DNA of 64,000 bases from Marinomonas sp. CT5 (lineage in GTDB: Bacteria; Pseudomonadota; Gammaproteobacteria; Pseudomonadales; Marinomonadaceae), in assembly GCF_018336975.1 (NCBI RefSeq), contig NZ_CP025572.1, forward strand, positions 4,311,027-4,375,026. The letters run 5' to 3'. This document shows positions 1-9,197 of the stretch, piece by piece. The notes under the pieces were generated by a model that saw nothing but the letters and a program-made list of their open reading frames with translations, did no database searches and had not been told where the DNA came from. The position numbers and the translations under genes are program-made. Numbering within the stretch: position 1 is the stretch's first letter; every line of letters starts with the position of its first letter.

Positions 1-1
1 G

Positions 2-130
2 CCTTTCTTATTAGTTTGGGTGATCAGTGCCACCGACGATTTATTGGCTCCAAGTTACTACTTGCTATTTACCTGTGTCGTGAGCTTATTAACGCTAATC
101 GTTATTCGCAAACGCTTCCACATAGCCTAA
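2..130 (+). CDS. C-terminal end of an MFS transporter (partial)
   Basis: Frame 2 is open from the window edge to a TAA at 128-130 and encodes 42 residues, so only the 3' end of the gene is present. The peptide contains a short polar stretch with ATDDLLAPSYY followed by a hydrophobic helix (LLFTCVVSLLTLIVI) and the basic end RKRFHIA. This is how the last helix of metabolite:H+ symporters of the ProP/ShiA type of the major facilitator superfamily looks. A longer overlapping reading frame at 16-210 runs through the terminator and is not credible. The substrate cannot be told from this fragment. The MFS assignment is inferred from the end alone. Confidence 0.6.
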   Translation, partial: PFLLVWVISATDDLLAPSYYLLFTCVVSLLTLIVIRKRFHIA

Positions 131-147
131 AGTTTTATTCCATACTC

Positions 148-173
148 AAAGCCGTGCCAGACACGGCTTTTTT
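148..173 (+). terminator. Rho-independent terminator after the MFS gene
   Basis: AAAGCCGTG and CACGGCTTT form a 9-bp stem around a 5-nt loop and run directly into further T residues, 17 bp after the stop codon at 130. Confidence 0.85.
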
Positions 174-285
174 ATGCCTAGAAGACCATCTTAAATCGGC
201 TTGTATCTAAACTAACACCCCGACACTCTGAATCACCAAGTAGTCTTAATGGATACTTTTAATCGGACTATGCACTGAATTACTA

Positions 286-318
286 TAAAAAATCCCCAGC
301 AGGACGAACCTACTGAGG
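286..318 (-). terminator. Terminator of the M20 peptidase/TauE operon
   Basis: On the minus strand CCTCAGTAGG pairs with CCTGCTGGGG over 10 bp, including G-U pairs, around loop TTCGTC. It is followed by ATTTTTTA. It lies about 70 bp downstream of the TauE-family stop codon. Confidence 0.75.
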
Positions 319-391
319 AAAAACTAAAGTGCGCCTGGGAGGACAAACACTTTAGGGGACTAACACGCTGACAGAAGAATCTGCACTTTAC

Positions 392-1174
392 TTACAATAA
401 AAAATTTATACCGACTAAAGCCAGCAACAAAGCAAACAAACGCTTTAGCAACACAGGGTTAAGTTGATGGGCAAGCTTGGCGCCTAGGCGCGCGAAAAAG
501 AAGCTGGTCAAGGCGATCCCCACCAACGCAGGCAAATAAACGAATCCAATACTGTATTCTGGTAAATTATCTTGCTTCCAGCCCATAGAAATAAAAGATA
601 GGGCACCTGATAACGCAATTGGCAGCCCACATGCCGCCGAAGTGGCAACGGCTTTTTTCATCTCCACACCTTTCCAAGTTAAGAAAGGCACCATGAGAGA
701 ACCGCCGCCAATACCAAAAATAGCCGAAGCCCAACCAATGATACCGCCCGAGAACATCATTACCGGCCTAGACAAATTGTTCGATTGACTCGAAGGTCGC
801 CAGCCAGACGCCATTTGCAACGACATAACCAGCGCAAATACGCCAATAATTTTCTGTAAATTATCACCTGGAATATATGCCGCAGAAATGCCACCGAAAG
901 CACTACCAAACAAAATTCCTACACCAAGCCAGATCACCATAGACCACAATACAGCTTGTTTCTTATTGTGTGCTAAGACAGAGTTAATGGAGGTAAAGAA
1001 GATGGCGGCCAGTGATGTCCCCACCGCTAAGTGTGTTAGCACCTCGCCATCCACACCTTGAGCGGTAAAACTAAATACCAGCACAGGCACGATAATCAAC
1101 CCACCGCCAATACCAAATAATCCAGCTAGAACGCCTGAACAGGCCCCTAGCAATAAATACATTAAAAAATCCAT
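392..1174 (-). CDS. Sulfite exporter TauE/SafE family membrane protein
   Basis: This 260-residue protein is almost entirely hydrophobic, with about eight membrane segments. It shows the internal duplication of the family: FGIGGG occurs near residue 20 and again near residue 155, each followed by a hydrophobic segment and a proline. Family members export sulfite, sulfoacetate or other small organic anions across the inner membrane. It starts 9 bp after the M20 peptidase stop codon, so the two are almost certainly co-transcribed. A linked role, such as exporting an acid released by the peptidase or amidase, is only an inference. The family call is secure; the substrate is unknown. Confidence 0.85.
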   Translation of the reverse strand: MDFLMYLLLGACSGVLAGLFGIGGGLIIVPVLVFSFTAQGVDGEVLTHLAVGTSLAAIFFTSINSVLAHNKKQAVLWSMVIWLGVGILFGSAFGGISAAYIPGDNLQKIIGVFALVMSLQMASGWRPSSQSNNLSRPVMMFSGGIIGWASAIFGIGGGSLMVPFLTWKGVEMKKAVATSAACGLPIALSGALSFISMGWKQDNLPEYSIGFVYLPALVGIALTSFFFARLGAKLAHQLNPVLLKRLFALLLALVGINFLL

Positions 1175-1183
1175 CTGTTTTCT

Positions 1184-2587
1184 CTATTTTGAAACTACTT
1201 GAAAATCAGCTAAGTCCCAAAAAACGCCCGCTGCCGCAGCCAAACCTTGCTCAGCCACACTGACAAGCAAATGTTCATCTGGAGCATGTTGTTTACAAGA
1301 AGGATATGAATGCGGCATCCAAACCGTAGGCAAACCAAGCACATCAGCAAAACAATGATTTGGTATGGTTCCTCCTAAGTTCGGTAGTACGGTAGTCTCT
1401 TGTCCTAACGAAGCATTCATTGATGACTGAACAAAGCTTACCCACGGGTGATTAGGATCAAGACGCGTTGCACTGTACCCGCCCTCAACAATCACTTCGA
1501 TATCAGCAAAACCTTTTTCTTTCAAATACGCAGACAGATTTTCGACTATATTGTGATCCGTACCCGGTACAGTACGAAGATGACATACCGCTTCAGCAAG
1601 ATCAGGAATCGCGCCAATCGGTTTGTTAACATCACCCGCACCTAACGCAATGACTTCAAGAGTGTTACAACCAAACAAACGTTCTCCCAGAGACAGTTGT
1701 GGCTCCCCCCAATTGTCATTTAGTTCAGGATCACCTGCATACCCGCCAACCGGTAAAGCTCGCATCATGTCAGCGGTAAGCCCTTCTGGAAAAGGTGCTC
1801 GCAAACAATCAGGAATAACCTTACCTTGCGGCGAAACCAGTGTCGCTAAAGCATGTTGTAGTCGAATAGCCGTATTGGTAATAATACCGCCCCAGTTCCC
1901 AGAATGACGCGCACCATTTTCCGTTTTACAACGCAAACGAAACTGCCAAACACCACGAGAGCCTAAAAAGATAGTTGGTGTTTTAGCATTTAAGCGCGGC
2001 CCATCGGACGCTAAAAATAAGTCTGCACTCAATGCTTCTTTATGCAATTGACAGAATTGTTCAAGACCTTTTGAACCTACTTCCTCACTCATTTCGAACA
2101 AGACTTTTAGGTTGTATCCCAACTTGCCTTTTCGAACCTTTAACACCGCTTCCAAAGCCATCAGATTGATGGTGTGCTGACCTTTATTGTCTGCTGTACC
2201 ACGTCCAAATAGTTGATCACCGTGCTGAGTCAGCTGCCATGGGTGCGTCCCTGTTTGCCAACGTTCAGCCTGCCCATTGGTTACATCACCATGCCCGTAA
2301 GTAAGTAAGGTTGGTAAGCTCGGGTCTTCTATTCTAGTACCAATCAATAACGGCGGGCAGCCAGCAATAGGATTGTCGAATATGTCACAGTGAAAACCCA
2401 ACATTTCTAGGTATGGGAGAATCTCTTCACTTAGATAACGAGCCAGCTCAGGTAAGGCATCCGGATTTTGACTTTCTGATTGATAAGCGACACGACGTTG
2501 TAATGTCTCAAAAAATTGCCCATCTGCTATATTTTGGACAGCATAATCCAAAGCCAACTGACGCCCTTGTGAGGATGAATCTGGCAT
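1184..2587 (-). CDS. M20 family metallopeptidase (dipeptidase/deacylase type)
   Basis: The 467-residue protein has the zinc-ligand series of the ArgE/DapE/CPG2 family: GHGD (His99, Asp101), GTADNKG (Asp133), MSEE (catalytic Glu168 and ligand Glu169) and ASDG (Asp195), with a C-terminal His-containing segment near the end. A dimerisation lid domain is expected between roughly residues 210 and 330. No signal peptide is seen, so it is probably cytoplasmic. Enzymes of this family hydrolyse peptides, N-acyl amino acids or carbamoyl compounds. The start is an ATG with GGAG-like purines just upstream. It is the first gene of a two-gene operon divergent from a LysR regulator, which probably controls it. 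Confidence 0.88.
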   Translation of the reverse strand: MPDSSSQGRQLALDYAVQNIADGQFFETLQRRVAYQSESQNPDALPELARYLSEEILPYLEMLGFHCDIFDNPIAGCPPLLIGTRIEDPSLPTLLTYGHGDVTNGQAERWQTGTHPWQLTQHGDQLFGRGTADNKGQHTINLMALEAVLKVRKGKLGYNLKVLFEMSEEVGSKGLEQFCQLHKEALSADLFLASDGPRLNAKTPTIFLGSRGVWQFRLRCKTENGARHSGNWGGIITNTAIRLQHALATLVSPQGKVIPDCLRAPFPEGLTADMMRALPVGGYAGDPELNDNWGEPQLSLGERLFGCNTLEVIALGAGDVNKPIGAIPDLAEAVCHLRTVPGTDHNIVENLSAYLKEKGFADIEVIVEGGYSATRLDPNHPWVSFVQSSMNASLGQETTVLPNLGGTIPNHCFADVLGLPTVWMPHSYPSCKQHAPDEHLLVSVAEQGLAAAAGVFWDLADFQVVSK

Positions 2588-2693
2588 TTTATCTCCTAAG
2601 AAGTCGATTTTTAATTGTGGTTTAGCTTAAGATGACCACTGGTTTATCACAATTATCATTTCTGTAACCAAGAGTTCGATTTAATAGAAAGCC

Positions 2694-3593
2694 ATGCATG
2701 AGATTCCACTTAAATATTTCCATTCGGTTGCCAAAACAGGCTCCCTTTCTGCCGCCTCGGAAGAGCTGCATGTGGCAGTATCTGCCATCAGCCGTCAAAT
2801 CACACAACTGGAAGAACGGCTGCAACTGACACTGTTTGAGCGCAAAGCACGAGGGATGACACTCACACCTGCAGGCGAAGTGCTGTACACCTACTCACTA
2901 CGCAACGTCTTAGAATTTAAAAATGTTGTCTCAGAAATGCGTGGGCTCAGTAACATCCAACAACAGTCTGTTGTCATTGCTTGTCCAGAGGGGATGGCTT
3001 GGGACTTCTTACCCAATGTCATTGCGACGTTTCGGGTTAAATACCCAGCCGCGAGGTTTTCCTTAAAAGTGGTAGAGTCTAGCCGAGCTTCACAGCTGGT
3101 CAGAGAAGGGAGTGTAGACGCAGCTTTCACCTTTAACTTGCAACCAGAGCAAGGAGTCGAGGTCTCCATGCAAGTCCCCTCTCCCATCATTGCCATGCTA
3201 TCTAAACATCACCCTCTTGCTCATCAAAAATCGATTAGCGTCAAAGACTTAGTCGATTACCCTATTGCAACATCAGGCGCAGGTACAACAGTTGGCTATT
3301 TATTTGATATCGCCTGCCATGTGGAAGGAGTACAGATTATTCCAGCCTTATCGAGCGAATCGGTTGGCTCCATCTATACCTTTGCCAGCGAAAGTGAAAA
3401 TGCCATTGCTTTATGTGGAGAATTAACGGTAGCGCGACGAGCCAAGCAAGACGGACTGGTCATCAGACCAATGCGCGAGCCTTCTTTAGCCCAGCGTAGC
3501 TTGCAAGTGCAAGTTATGTCAGGAAGGCAGTTACCAGCTATCGTACAATACTTTCTCACTCACCTAACCGAGTCACTTAAAAAAGCCAGTTAA
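2694..3593 (+). CDS. LysR family transcriptional regulator
   Basis: The 299-residue protein begins with a winged helix-turn-helix, with SLSAASEELHVAVSAISRQI as the recognition region and the usual LTLFERKARGMTLTPAG wing and linker. A periplasmic-binding-like effector domain follows from about residue 92. Its length is typical of the family. It is transcribed away from the M20 peptidase operon across a 106-bp gap, the classic layout for a LysR activator of the divergent operon. The ligand may be the peptidase substrate or product, but the sequence does not show it. Confidence 0.9.
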   Translation: MHEIPLKYFHSVAKTGSLSAASEELHVAVSAISRQITQLEERLQLTLFERKARGMTLTPAGEVLYTYSLRNVLEFKNVVSEMRGLSNIQQQSVVIACPEGMAWDFLPNVIATFRVKYPAARFSLKVVESSRASQLVREGSVDAAFTFNLQPEQGVEVSMQVPSPIIAMLSKHHPLAHQKSISVKDLVDYPIATSGAGTTVGYLFDIACHVEGVQIIPALSSESVGSIYTFASESENAIALCGELTVARRAKQDGLVIRPMREPSLAQRSLQVQVMSGRQLPAIVQYFLTHLTESLKKAS

Positions 3594-3615
3594 CCCGATA
3601 CTAAAATCAGTCAAA

Positions 3616-3641
3616 ACCGAGCCTAACTTTCTAGGCTCGGT
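3616..3641 (-). terminator. Terminator of the chemoreceptor gene
   Basis: ACCGAGCCTA and TAGGCTCGGT form a perfect 10-bp stem around a 6-nt loop. On the minus strand the hairpin is followed by TTTTGA. It sits between convergent genes and may also stop transcription from the LysR gene, though the T-run is on the minus side. Confidence 0.75.
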
Positions 3642-3658
3642 AAAAGTCATAATAAGCA

Positions 3659-5587
3659 TCAAGTCACTTTAAACAGATCCACTTTCTCTTTAAGGTGATG
3701 CATTTCATCGCCAATGGCATTCGTCGCCGCTCGACTCTGATGGAATAATTCAGTTGTCTGCTCGCTTTGTGCTGCCAACATAGATAAGTGTTGATTGATA
3801 TCCTCCACAGAAGCGTTTTGAATGCCTGCCCGCTCGGCGACCTGTTCATTCATATCAAATAGTTGCTGTAAGAAGTCATCAAGTGCATTCACTTTTTCTG
3901 ACACCAATTTTTGACTATCTAAGGTCTGAACGCTTTTTTCACAGGCTACATCCATCTGTGACGTCACTTGAGTCGATGCGCTTCTTAACTGAGTAATGAT
4001 ACTTTGAATTTCATTGGTGGATTCGCTGGTACGCTGCGACAACATACGAACTTCATCCGACACCACGGCAAAGCCGCGACCATGTTCGCCCGCCCGAGCG
4101 GCTTCGATGGCCGCATTAAGAGCCAGCAAATTAGTCTGTTCAGAAATCGAGCTGATCACATCCAAAACAGAAACAATCTTCTCTATATTGTCGTTCAACT
4201 CGCCTAAGCTGGTTTTGCTTTGCAACATATCCACTTCCAGCGCTTCAAGAAAAACCAAACTGCTCTGAACTTCTTTATTCGCTTGCTGAAGCTCGACATT
4301 ACTTTGATCCGACAATTCACCCGCTTTGGTGGCTAAATCTTTTACCTGCGCACTCTGCTCGGTAATGTCTTGGGTAGAGTTAAAAATTTGATCAACCGAT
4401 TGCTTCTCTGCCTCAGAGGCTTTGGAAAGTTCATCCACCTGTTGATGCAAACCAGCAATAGCACCATCGGTCGTTTTAACCGCATCATTCACTGTCAAAA
4501 GCGAACTTTTCAAAGTTGATAACAAGGAGTTAACGGCATCGGCCAAACCACCAATTTCAGCCTTATCAGAGCTTTTGACTTGATAATTAAGATCTAAGCT
4601 ATCAGACACATAACGAACATCCTTGCCAATCGCAACGATGGGACGAGTCAGAGAACCGATCACAAAATGAAGAATGAACAAAGAAATTAAAATAAAAACA
4701 ATGGAATAAAGGAAGGCATTCTGCAGCTGCTTATAAATCGGTGCCATAATTTGCTGCTTCGGTACAGAAAGCATCACAAATCTATCCAACAAAGGCACCC
4801 ATAAAGAGCCAAGATAATAAACCTGCCCATTAATCGTCACATCATCGAGTACGACGTCCTTTTTGTTGTTTAACAGGCTAGAAAGATGACTTTTATCGAC
4901 CACTTCCATAAACGGTGAATCACCCTTTGCCTGAACCTCACCATCACTTGTTACTAACATGGCACGACCTTGCTGTCCTACTTTAAGCTTCTGAACCATA
5001 TTAATCAGCTTATCCGCTTTAATGCCAAGCCCTGCTACGGAATAAGGTTTATTAGTGTTTGGATCAAGATCATCACTGCGATAGTTAATAAACAACATCT
5101 TGTATTCATATTCTAAATTCAGTTCATAATCTTGTCCTGTCGCCAAAAAGTTTGGATAGAACTCTTTGAATGGGTAGTCCGTTAACGGCGTCCTAAAAAA
5201 GTCTTTTTCATAGCCAAAATATTCCAACCCATTTGGCCCATTTAACACATAAAACGTCGAGTCACTTCCTGCGATCTCTTTCACGGATTTCAACTTAGCT
5301 TCTATAAACGCAATCTGGTTATCTGACGCCCCTTTACGCACCCAATCTTCAACAAAATTGTCATTAGTCATCAGATGTGAGGCTGTAATTAACGGGGTAA
5401 TTTCCGTACTGATTTGCGAGGCCAAATTGGCCAGATAGGTAGGTAAAACGTCTTTTTTTAACTGTTCCAACTCAGTATCCAGAGTGGAAAGAGCCTGAGT
5501 GCTGACAGACACCACAGTGCTAACCACCAGCAACACAGCGAGCACAGAGAACATGCGACTTCTAATCGATAGACTTTGCCACTTCAT
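3659..5587 (-). CDS. Methyl-accepting chemotaxis protein (642 aa)
   Basis: This is a transmembrane chemoreceptor. Membrane helix 1 is near residues 12-34. A large periplasmic sensor of about 255 residues follows, with features of a double-Cache domain (the [10 protein letters not shown] and [10 protein letters not shown] regions). Membrane helix 2 is near 290-312, then a HAMP domain with the [19 protein letters not shown] segment. The cytoplasmic hairpin carries the conserved tip [20 protein letters not shown] followed by GRGFAVV. Cache sensors usually bind amino acids, carboxylates or similar small molecules. No CheA-binding pentapeptide tail is present. The gene is monocistronic, with its own terminator. 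Confidence 0.93.
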   Translation of the reverse strand: MKWQSLSIRSRMFSVLAVLLVVSTVVSVSTQALSTLDTELEQLKKDVLPTYLANLASQISTEITPLITASHLMTNDNFVEDWVRKGASDNQIAFIEAKLKSVKEIAGSDSTFYVLNGPNGLEYFGYEKDFFRTPLTDYPFKEFYPNFLATGQDYELNLEYEYKMLFINYRSDDLDPNTNKPYSVAGLGIKADKLINMVQKLKVGQQGRAMLVTSDGEVQAKGDSPFMEVVDKSHLSSLLNNKKDVVLDDVTINGQVYYLGSLWVPLLDRFVMLSVPKQQIMAPIYKQLQNAFLYSIVFILISLFILHFVIGSLTRPIVAIGKDVRYVSDSLDLNYQVKSSDKAEIGGLADAVNSLLSTLKSSLLTVNDAVKTTDGAIAGLHQQVDELSKASEAEKQSVDQIFNSTQDITEQSAQVKDLATKAGELSDQSNVELQQANKEVQSSLVFLEALEVDMLQSKTSLGELNDNIEKIVSVLDVISSISEQTNLLALNAAIEAARAGEHGRGFAVVSDEVRMLSQRTSESTNEIQSIITQLRSASTQVTSQMDVACEKSVQTLDSQKLVSEKVNALDDFLQQLFDMNEQVAERAGIQNASVEDINQHLSMLAAQSEQTTELFHQSRAATNAIGDEMHHLKEKVDLFKVT

Positions 5588-5740
5588 AATAACATCCTTA
5601 TTATTCGCTATTTTGTAAAATTATCGTCAGATACTACACCGCAGTTCATAAAAACAACAAAATAAATTTTGTACAAAAAACAATATCTTCAAGAGTCGAA
5701 AGTATTGCTTCATCAAAGAACGAACTCAGGCATACCAAAG

Positions 5741-7108
5741 TTATGACAACCCATAGCGCTCGATTTTTTTAATCAAGCCTTGTCGAGAAATCCCTAATTG
5801 CTTAGCCGCTTGAGTGCGGTTGCCTTGATTCTTTTCTAAGGCTTGGGTAATCAAACGAATTTCAAGATCACGCACCTGTTCATCCAGCGAAGCGTCACTT
5901 GTTGGCAAATTAACCGACGTTGGACGAATTTTCTCGCCATTTGGATACAAGAGTTGAATATCGTCCATCGTGATTTGCCCCTGTGGACAAATAGAGGCCA
6001 CACTTTCCAGCGCATTTTTCAATTCACGAACGTTGCCAGGCCAAGCTTGATCACGAAACCATTGCACGGCTTCGGGGCTCAGCTGGAGTGGCATGGCTTG
6101 CTGATTTTGCAAACGCTGCAAGAAGGATTGCAGCAACACAGGCACATCTTCGAGTCGCTCCGACAGTGCTTGGTTTTCAATATTGACGCCTTTAATACGG
6201 TAATACAGGTCCTCTCGGAAGCTGCCTTCGCGAACCTTTTCCACTAAATCGGCATTGGTCGCTGAGATCACTCGAATGTCGATGTGCTTCTGCTCTCGTC
6301 CTCCCACCGGAAAGAAAGTGCCTTCCTGCAACACCCGCAGCAACTTGACCTGCATGGCCAATGGCATTTCGCCGATTTCATCCAAAAACAAGGTGCCACC
6401 ATCGGCTAAACTCAATAAACCGACTTTGTCTTTTTCCGCCCCAGTGAACGCACCTTTCACATAACCAAACAACTCGCTTTCCAACAATTCCGCTGGAATC
6501 GCACCACAGTGAACAGACACAAACGGCTTGGCCGCGCGGTGGCTCAAGTCATGCAAGGTACGAGAAATGACCTCTTTGCCAGTACCAGATGGCCCAGTCA
6601 CCAAGACACGTACATCGGTCGGCGCAATTCGCTCCACCAGCGCCCTCACCTTTTGCGAACTCACCGAATGACCAATGTAGGCTGACGCCCCATGAGCGGA
6701 TCCACTCACTTGTTTTAACTGAGTTAATTCACGTTCTAAGGTGGTTTTGGTGATGGCTCGACGCACCACTACGGCCAACATATCAGGATCAATCGGCTTG
6801 GCAATGAAGTCCCATGCCCCGAGTTCAATGGCTTTTAAGGCCAAGTCTCGATCGGCGTGGCCTGTGATAATAATCACTGGGCGGCCAGCGAATTCATCCA
6901 TCGCCTCCAAGGTCACTTGCGGATCAAAATGCGGCGGCATAGATAAATCCAATAACACCAAGTCCGCATCAAATTCCGCTAACGCCAATTTCGCTTCGGC
7001 TAAACTTGCCGCCGTTTTCACATGGTAATCTTGGTTCGCCAACCAACGGCTTGCCAGTTCACGAAAAGCAGGTTCGTCATCAACCAATAGTATTTTATTT
7101 TGAGTCAT
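5741..7108 (-). CDS. Sigma54-dependent NtrC-type response regulator
   Basis: The protein of about 455 residues has three domains. An N-terminal receiver carries DDE, the phosphoacceptor Asp in LLDLSMP and Lys in AKPID. A central AAA+ domain has Walker A GPSGTGKE, the sigma54-contacting GAFTGA loop and Walker B GGTLFLDEIGE. The C-terminal Fis-type helix-turn-helix reads GNRTQAAKQLGISRQGLIKK. The chosen ATG at 7108 has AGAGA upstream and overlaps the kinase stop by 14 nt; a start at 7135 is possible but has no ribosome site. It is co-transcribed with the kinase. A candidate sigma54 promoter sits in front of the divergent cydAB operon, which I infer is its target. Confidence 0.93.
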   Translation of the reverse strand: MTQNKILLVDDEPAFRELASRWLANQDYHVKTAASLAEAKLALAEFDADLVLLDLSMPPHFDPQVTLEAMDEFAGRPVIIITGHADRDLALKAIELGAWDFIAKPIDPDMLAVVVRRAITKTTLERELTQLKQVSGSAHGASAYIGHSVSSQKVRALVERIAPTDVRVLVTGPSGTGKEVISRTLHDLSHRAAKPFVSVHCGAIPAELLESELFGYVKGAFTGAEKDKVGLLSLADGGTLFLDEIGEMPLAMQVKLLRVLQEGTFFPVGGREQKHIDIRVISATNADLVEKVREGSFREDLYYRIKGVNIENQALSERLEDVPVLLQSFLQRLQNQQAMPLQLSPEAVQWFRDQAWPGNVRELKNALESVASICPQGQITMDDIQLLYPNGEKIRPTSVNLPTSDASLDEQVRDLEIRLITQALEKNQGNRTQAAKQLGISRQGLIKKIERYGLS

Positions 7109-9011
7109 GGAATTCTCTATTTGAAAGCGCTGCACCAGAAAAATGGCGCGGTAAAATAAGTTCGAAGGTCACTGGCCAAGCCAAATCAGAGCGATGCCAA
7201 ATCTTCCCACCATGGGCGTCAACAATACGGCGCACAATGGCTAAGCCAAGACCACTACCGCCCGCTCGCTTGGTCACAAAGGGTTGAAACAAGGCCTCGC
7301 CTTGTAAACTGGTATCGATTGCGGGTCCGTTGTTATGGACGTGAATCACAATCTGTTGGTCCTCTTCTTTGGCTTCAATAAACAACTTGCCGTCGGGCGT
7401 GGAGCGTAAAAAGGACACGGCATTATCAATCAGGTTGATGAACACTTGCTGCAATCGCTGCGAGTCGGCCTCCAGCTCCATTGTTTCCTCTATATCAAGC
7501 TCATAACTCACGCCTTCAAGCTGAGCTTGTGCCAATACGCTAGCAATCAATGATCGCAATGGCGTGGCAACAATTTGCAATGACAAGCCACCTGAGTACA
7601 CCAACATGTCGCTCACTAAACGGTCGGCTCGCTTAAGCTGGGTCTGAATGTGTTGGCGCGTCTCCACAGGGGTGTCATAAGCCGCCATGGAAATGATATT
7701 AAGCGGGTTGCGCAGCTCATGGGCCATGGCCGCAGACAAACTGCCCAGTTCCACCAAATGCTGTTCATCCATGCGTTTTCGTTCCGCCACCGCCAATGCC
7801 AAGGATCTTTCCAACAAACCACAACTGGTGGTAAACAAAGACGCAAACACTTCCGCCGTAAGACGCATGCCAGGGCTGGCATCTTCCCAACCGATTAATA
7901 CAAAGTGCCAATCTGACTCAGACCGAGACACTTGTATGGCCAACGCATTATTCTTTTCTTCTACTGGAAAGTCGCCATGTTGCAATTGAATGGCAACAGT
8001 TTGTCTTATTTGTCGCGAGAGTAACTGCTCACCAACGTTGGTCAATTCTGCCCAGTCCTGAGCCTCTTTCAATTGGGTTGACCAGATATCTAACACGGCT
8101 TCATTTAATAACGCGCCGGGATAAATCAGCCGAGAAACCAAACGACTTAAAGGCTGATAAATCACCGCCGCTACCACCAAAATCAGCAAGGAATACAACC
8201 AGAGCTGCCAACTGGGTACATTGGCCAGCGCTTGCAAGCCGATACGACCAGACACCACGCTGATGACCGCGATCACACAGAGAATCACCAACATCATGGC
8301 AACCCAAAGCAAAGCACGATTGGCAAAGGCATTGACCGACAAAATTTGATAGCGAACTACCGCATAAACCAACAACAGCAAATAGGTTGGCAGCAAGAGC
8401 ATGGGGTACGGAAACCAACTAATGCCAAAGGAAGGAAACACAAAACTGGTCGCTAACAACAAGCCCCAAGCGCCAACGCCAAACATCGCCAAAATCGAGC
8501 GTTTTTTATTGCCGGAATGACGATACCAGCCAAATAACAACACCCCATGCGCCAAGATACCGACCAATACTGTGTAGGCAAGGTTCCATGCCCCCGCCTC
8601 GGTGAAGATGAAAAAGGAACGCGTATCCAAAGTACTGATAGCCTCCCCTGCACCAACCCACCAGCTTTGTAGGACGACGGCAAAACTGGTGAAATAAAAC
8701 CAAGGCACAAGCCGATATAAACGTTCTAACAGCGGCTCTTTAACAGCCCCCGAGTTCACAAAGCGTATGGCAAAATGCAAAAAGAACGTTGGCATCAGTG
8801 GATTAGCCAAAATGATATGAATGCCTATTTGCTTATAGCCTTGGAACAAGACCACATGCCCAAAACACCAAATCGCCATCATAATGGCAAAACCTGCTAG
8901 AGCTTGTAGATCACTTTGTTTTCTAGCTCGCCACAACAACCAGACCGCGACCAATACGCCGCAGACACTGGTCACCAACATGGCCGCTTCAAACATCAGG
9001 GAAAGTGTCAA
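7095..9011 (-). CDS. Membrane sensor histidine kinase (PrsK-like, multi-TM input)
   Basis: The N-terminal third of this 638-residue protein has about eight membrane helices. A GAF-like linker and a kinase core follow: H-box MAHELRNPLNII, N-box NLIDNAVSFL and G-box GSGLGLAIVRRI. The many-helix input domain suggests sensing within the membrane, for example quinone or energy state, but this is inference. The start appears to be TTG at 9011, with GAGG 9 nt upstream; an in-frame ATG at 8996 has no ribosome site. It overlaps its response regulator and is divergent from the cydAB operon. The upstream repeat at 9016-9030 covers its ribosome binding site, which would allow autoregulation. Confidence 0.9.
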   Translation of the reverse strand: MTLSLMFEAAMLVTSVCGVLVAVWLLWRARKQSDLQALAGFAIMMAIWCFGHVVLFQGYKQIGIHIILANPLMPTFFLHFAIRFVNSGAVKEPLLERLYRLVPWFYFTSFAVVLQSWWVGAGEAISTLDTRSFFIFTEAGAWNLAYTVLVGILAHGVLLFGWYRHSGNKKRSILAMFGVGAWGLLLATSFVFPSFGISWFPYPMLLLPTYLLLLVYAVVRYQILSVNAFANRALLWVAMMLVILCVIAVISVVSGRIGLQALANVPSWQLWLYSLLILVVAAVIYQPLSRLVSRLIYPGALLNEAVLDIWSTQLKEAQDWAELTNVGEQLLSRQIRQTVAIQLQHGDFPVEEKNNALAIQVSRSESDWHFVLIGWEDASPGMRLTAEVFASLFTTSCGLLERSLALAVAERKRMDEQHLVELGSLSAAMAHELRNPLNIISMAAYDTPVETRQHIQTQLKRADRLVSDMLVYSGGLSLQIVATPLRSLIASVLAQAQLEGVSYELDIEETMELEADSQRLQQVFINLIDNAVSFLRSTPDGKLFIEAKEEDQQIVIHVHNNGPAIDTSLQGEALFQPFVTKRAGGSGLGLAIVRRIVDAHGGKIWHRSDLAWPVTFELILPRHFSGAALSNREFHDSK

Positions 9012-9064
9012 AATCGTAAACCTCGTTTACATCTAAAAGTGAGAAAATCGTAAACCTTTTTTAC
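9010..9064. promoter_or_regulatory. Two 15-bp repeats, candidate enhancer (UAS) sites
   Basis: GTAAACCTCGTTTAC (9016-9030) is a palindrome with 6-bp arms. GTAAACCTTTTTTAC (9050-9064) is a degenerate copy 34 bp away; both are preceded by AAAATC. Their centres lie about 128 and 94 bp upstream of the start predicted for the sigma54 promoter at 9125-9139, the usual distance for NtrC-type activator sites. Binding by the adjacent response regulator is inferred. Confidence 0.6.
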
Positions 9065-9124
9065 ACCTCACGCAAAGCCAGAAATTTTTCCTTTAAAATC
9101 AATGGTATAAATTTAACTAATAGT

Positions 9125-9139
9125 TGGCCTGTCCCTTGC
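9125..9139 (+). promoter_or_regulatory. Candidate sigma54 (-24/-12) promoter for the cyd operon
   Basis: TGGCCTGTCCCTTGC matches the TGGC-N7-TTGC core of sigma54 promoters with exact spacing, followed by TA. The predicted start is near 9151, 47 bp before the first small gene of the operon. A sigma54 activator is encoded divergently, which supports the call. Confidence 0.65.
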
Positions 9140-9155
9140 TATAGGTAAGACAACC

Positions 9156-9169
9156 TTGATTTAAATCAA
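9156..9169. promoter_or_regulatory. FNR/Anr box
   Basis: TTGATTTAAATCAA is a perfect match to the FNR/Anr consensus TTGAT-N4-ATCAA. It lies at about +6 to +19 relative to the start predicted for the sigma54 promoter, a position expected to repress. Anr is known to repress cioAB in Pseudomonas aeruginosa. Confidence 0.8.
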
Positions 9170-9197
9170 ACTATTTTCAAATGACAGGACAAGCATC

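Noticed and set aside
16..210. 64-aa frame at the left edge
   Set aside because: It runs through a clear terminator; the neighbouring frame ending at 130 has the hydrophobic pattern of an MFS C-terminus.
7109..7135. Nine-residue longer N-terminus of the sigma54 activator
   Set aside because: The upstream start has no ribosome site, whereas the ATG at 7108 is preceded by AGAGA and begins the receiver domain at the usual distance.
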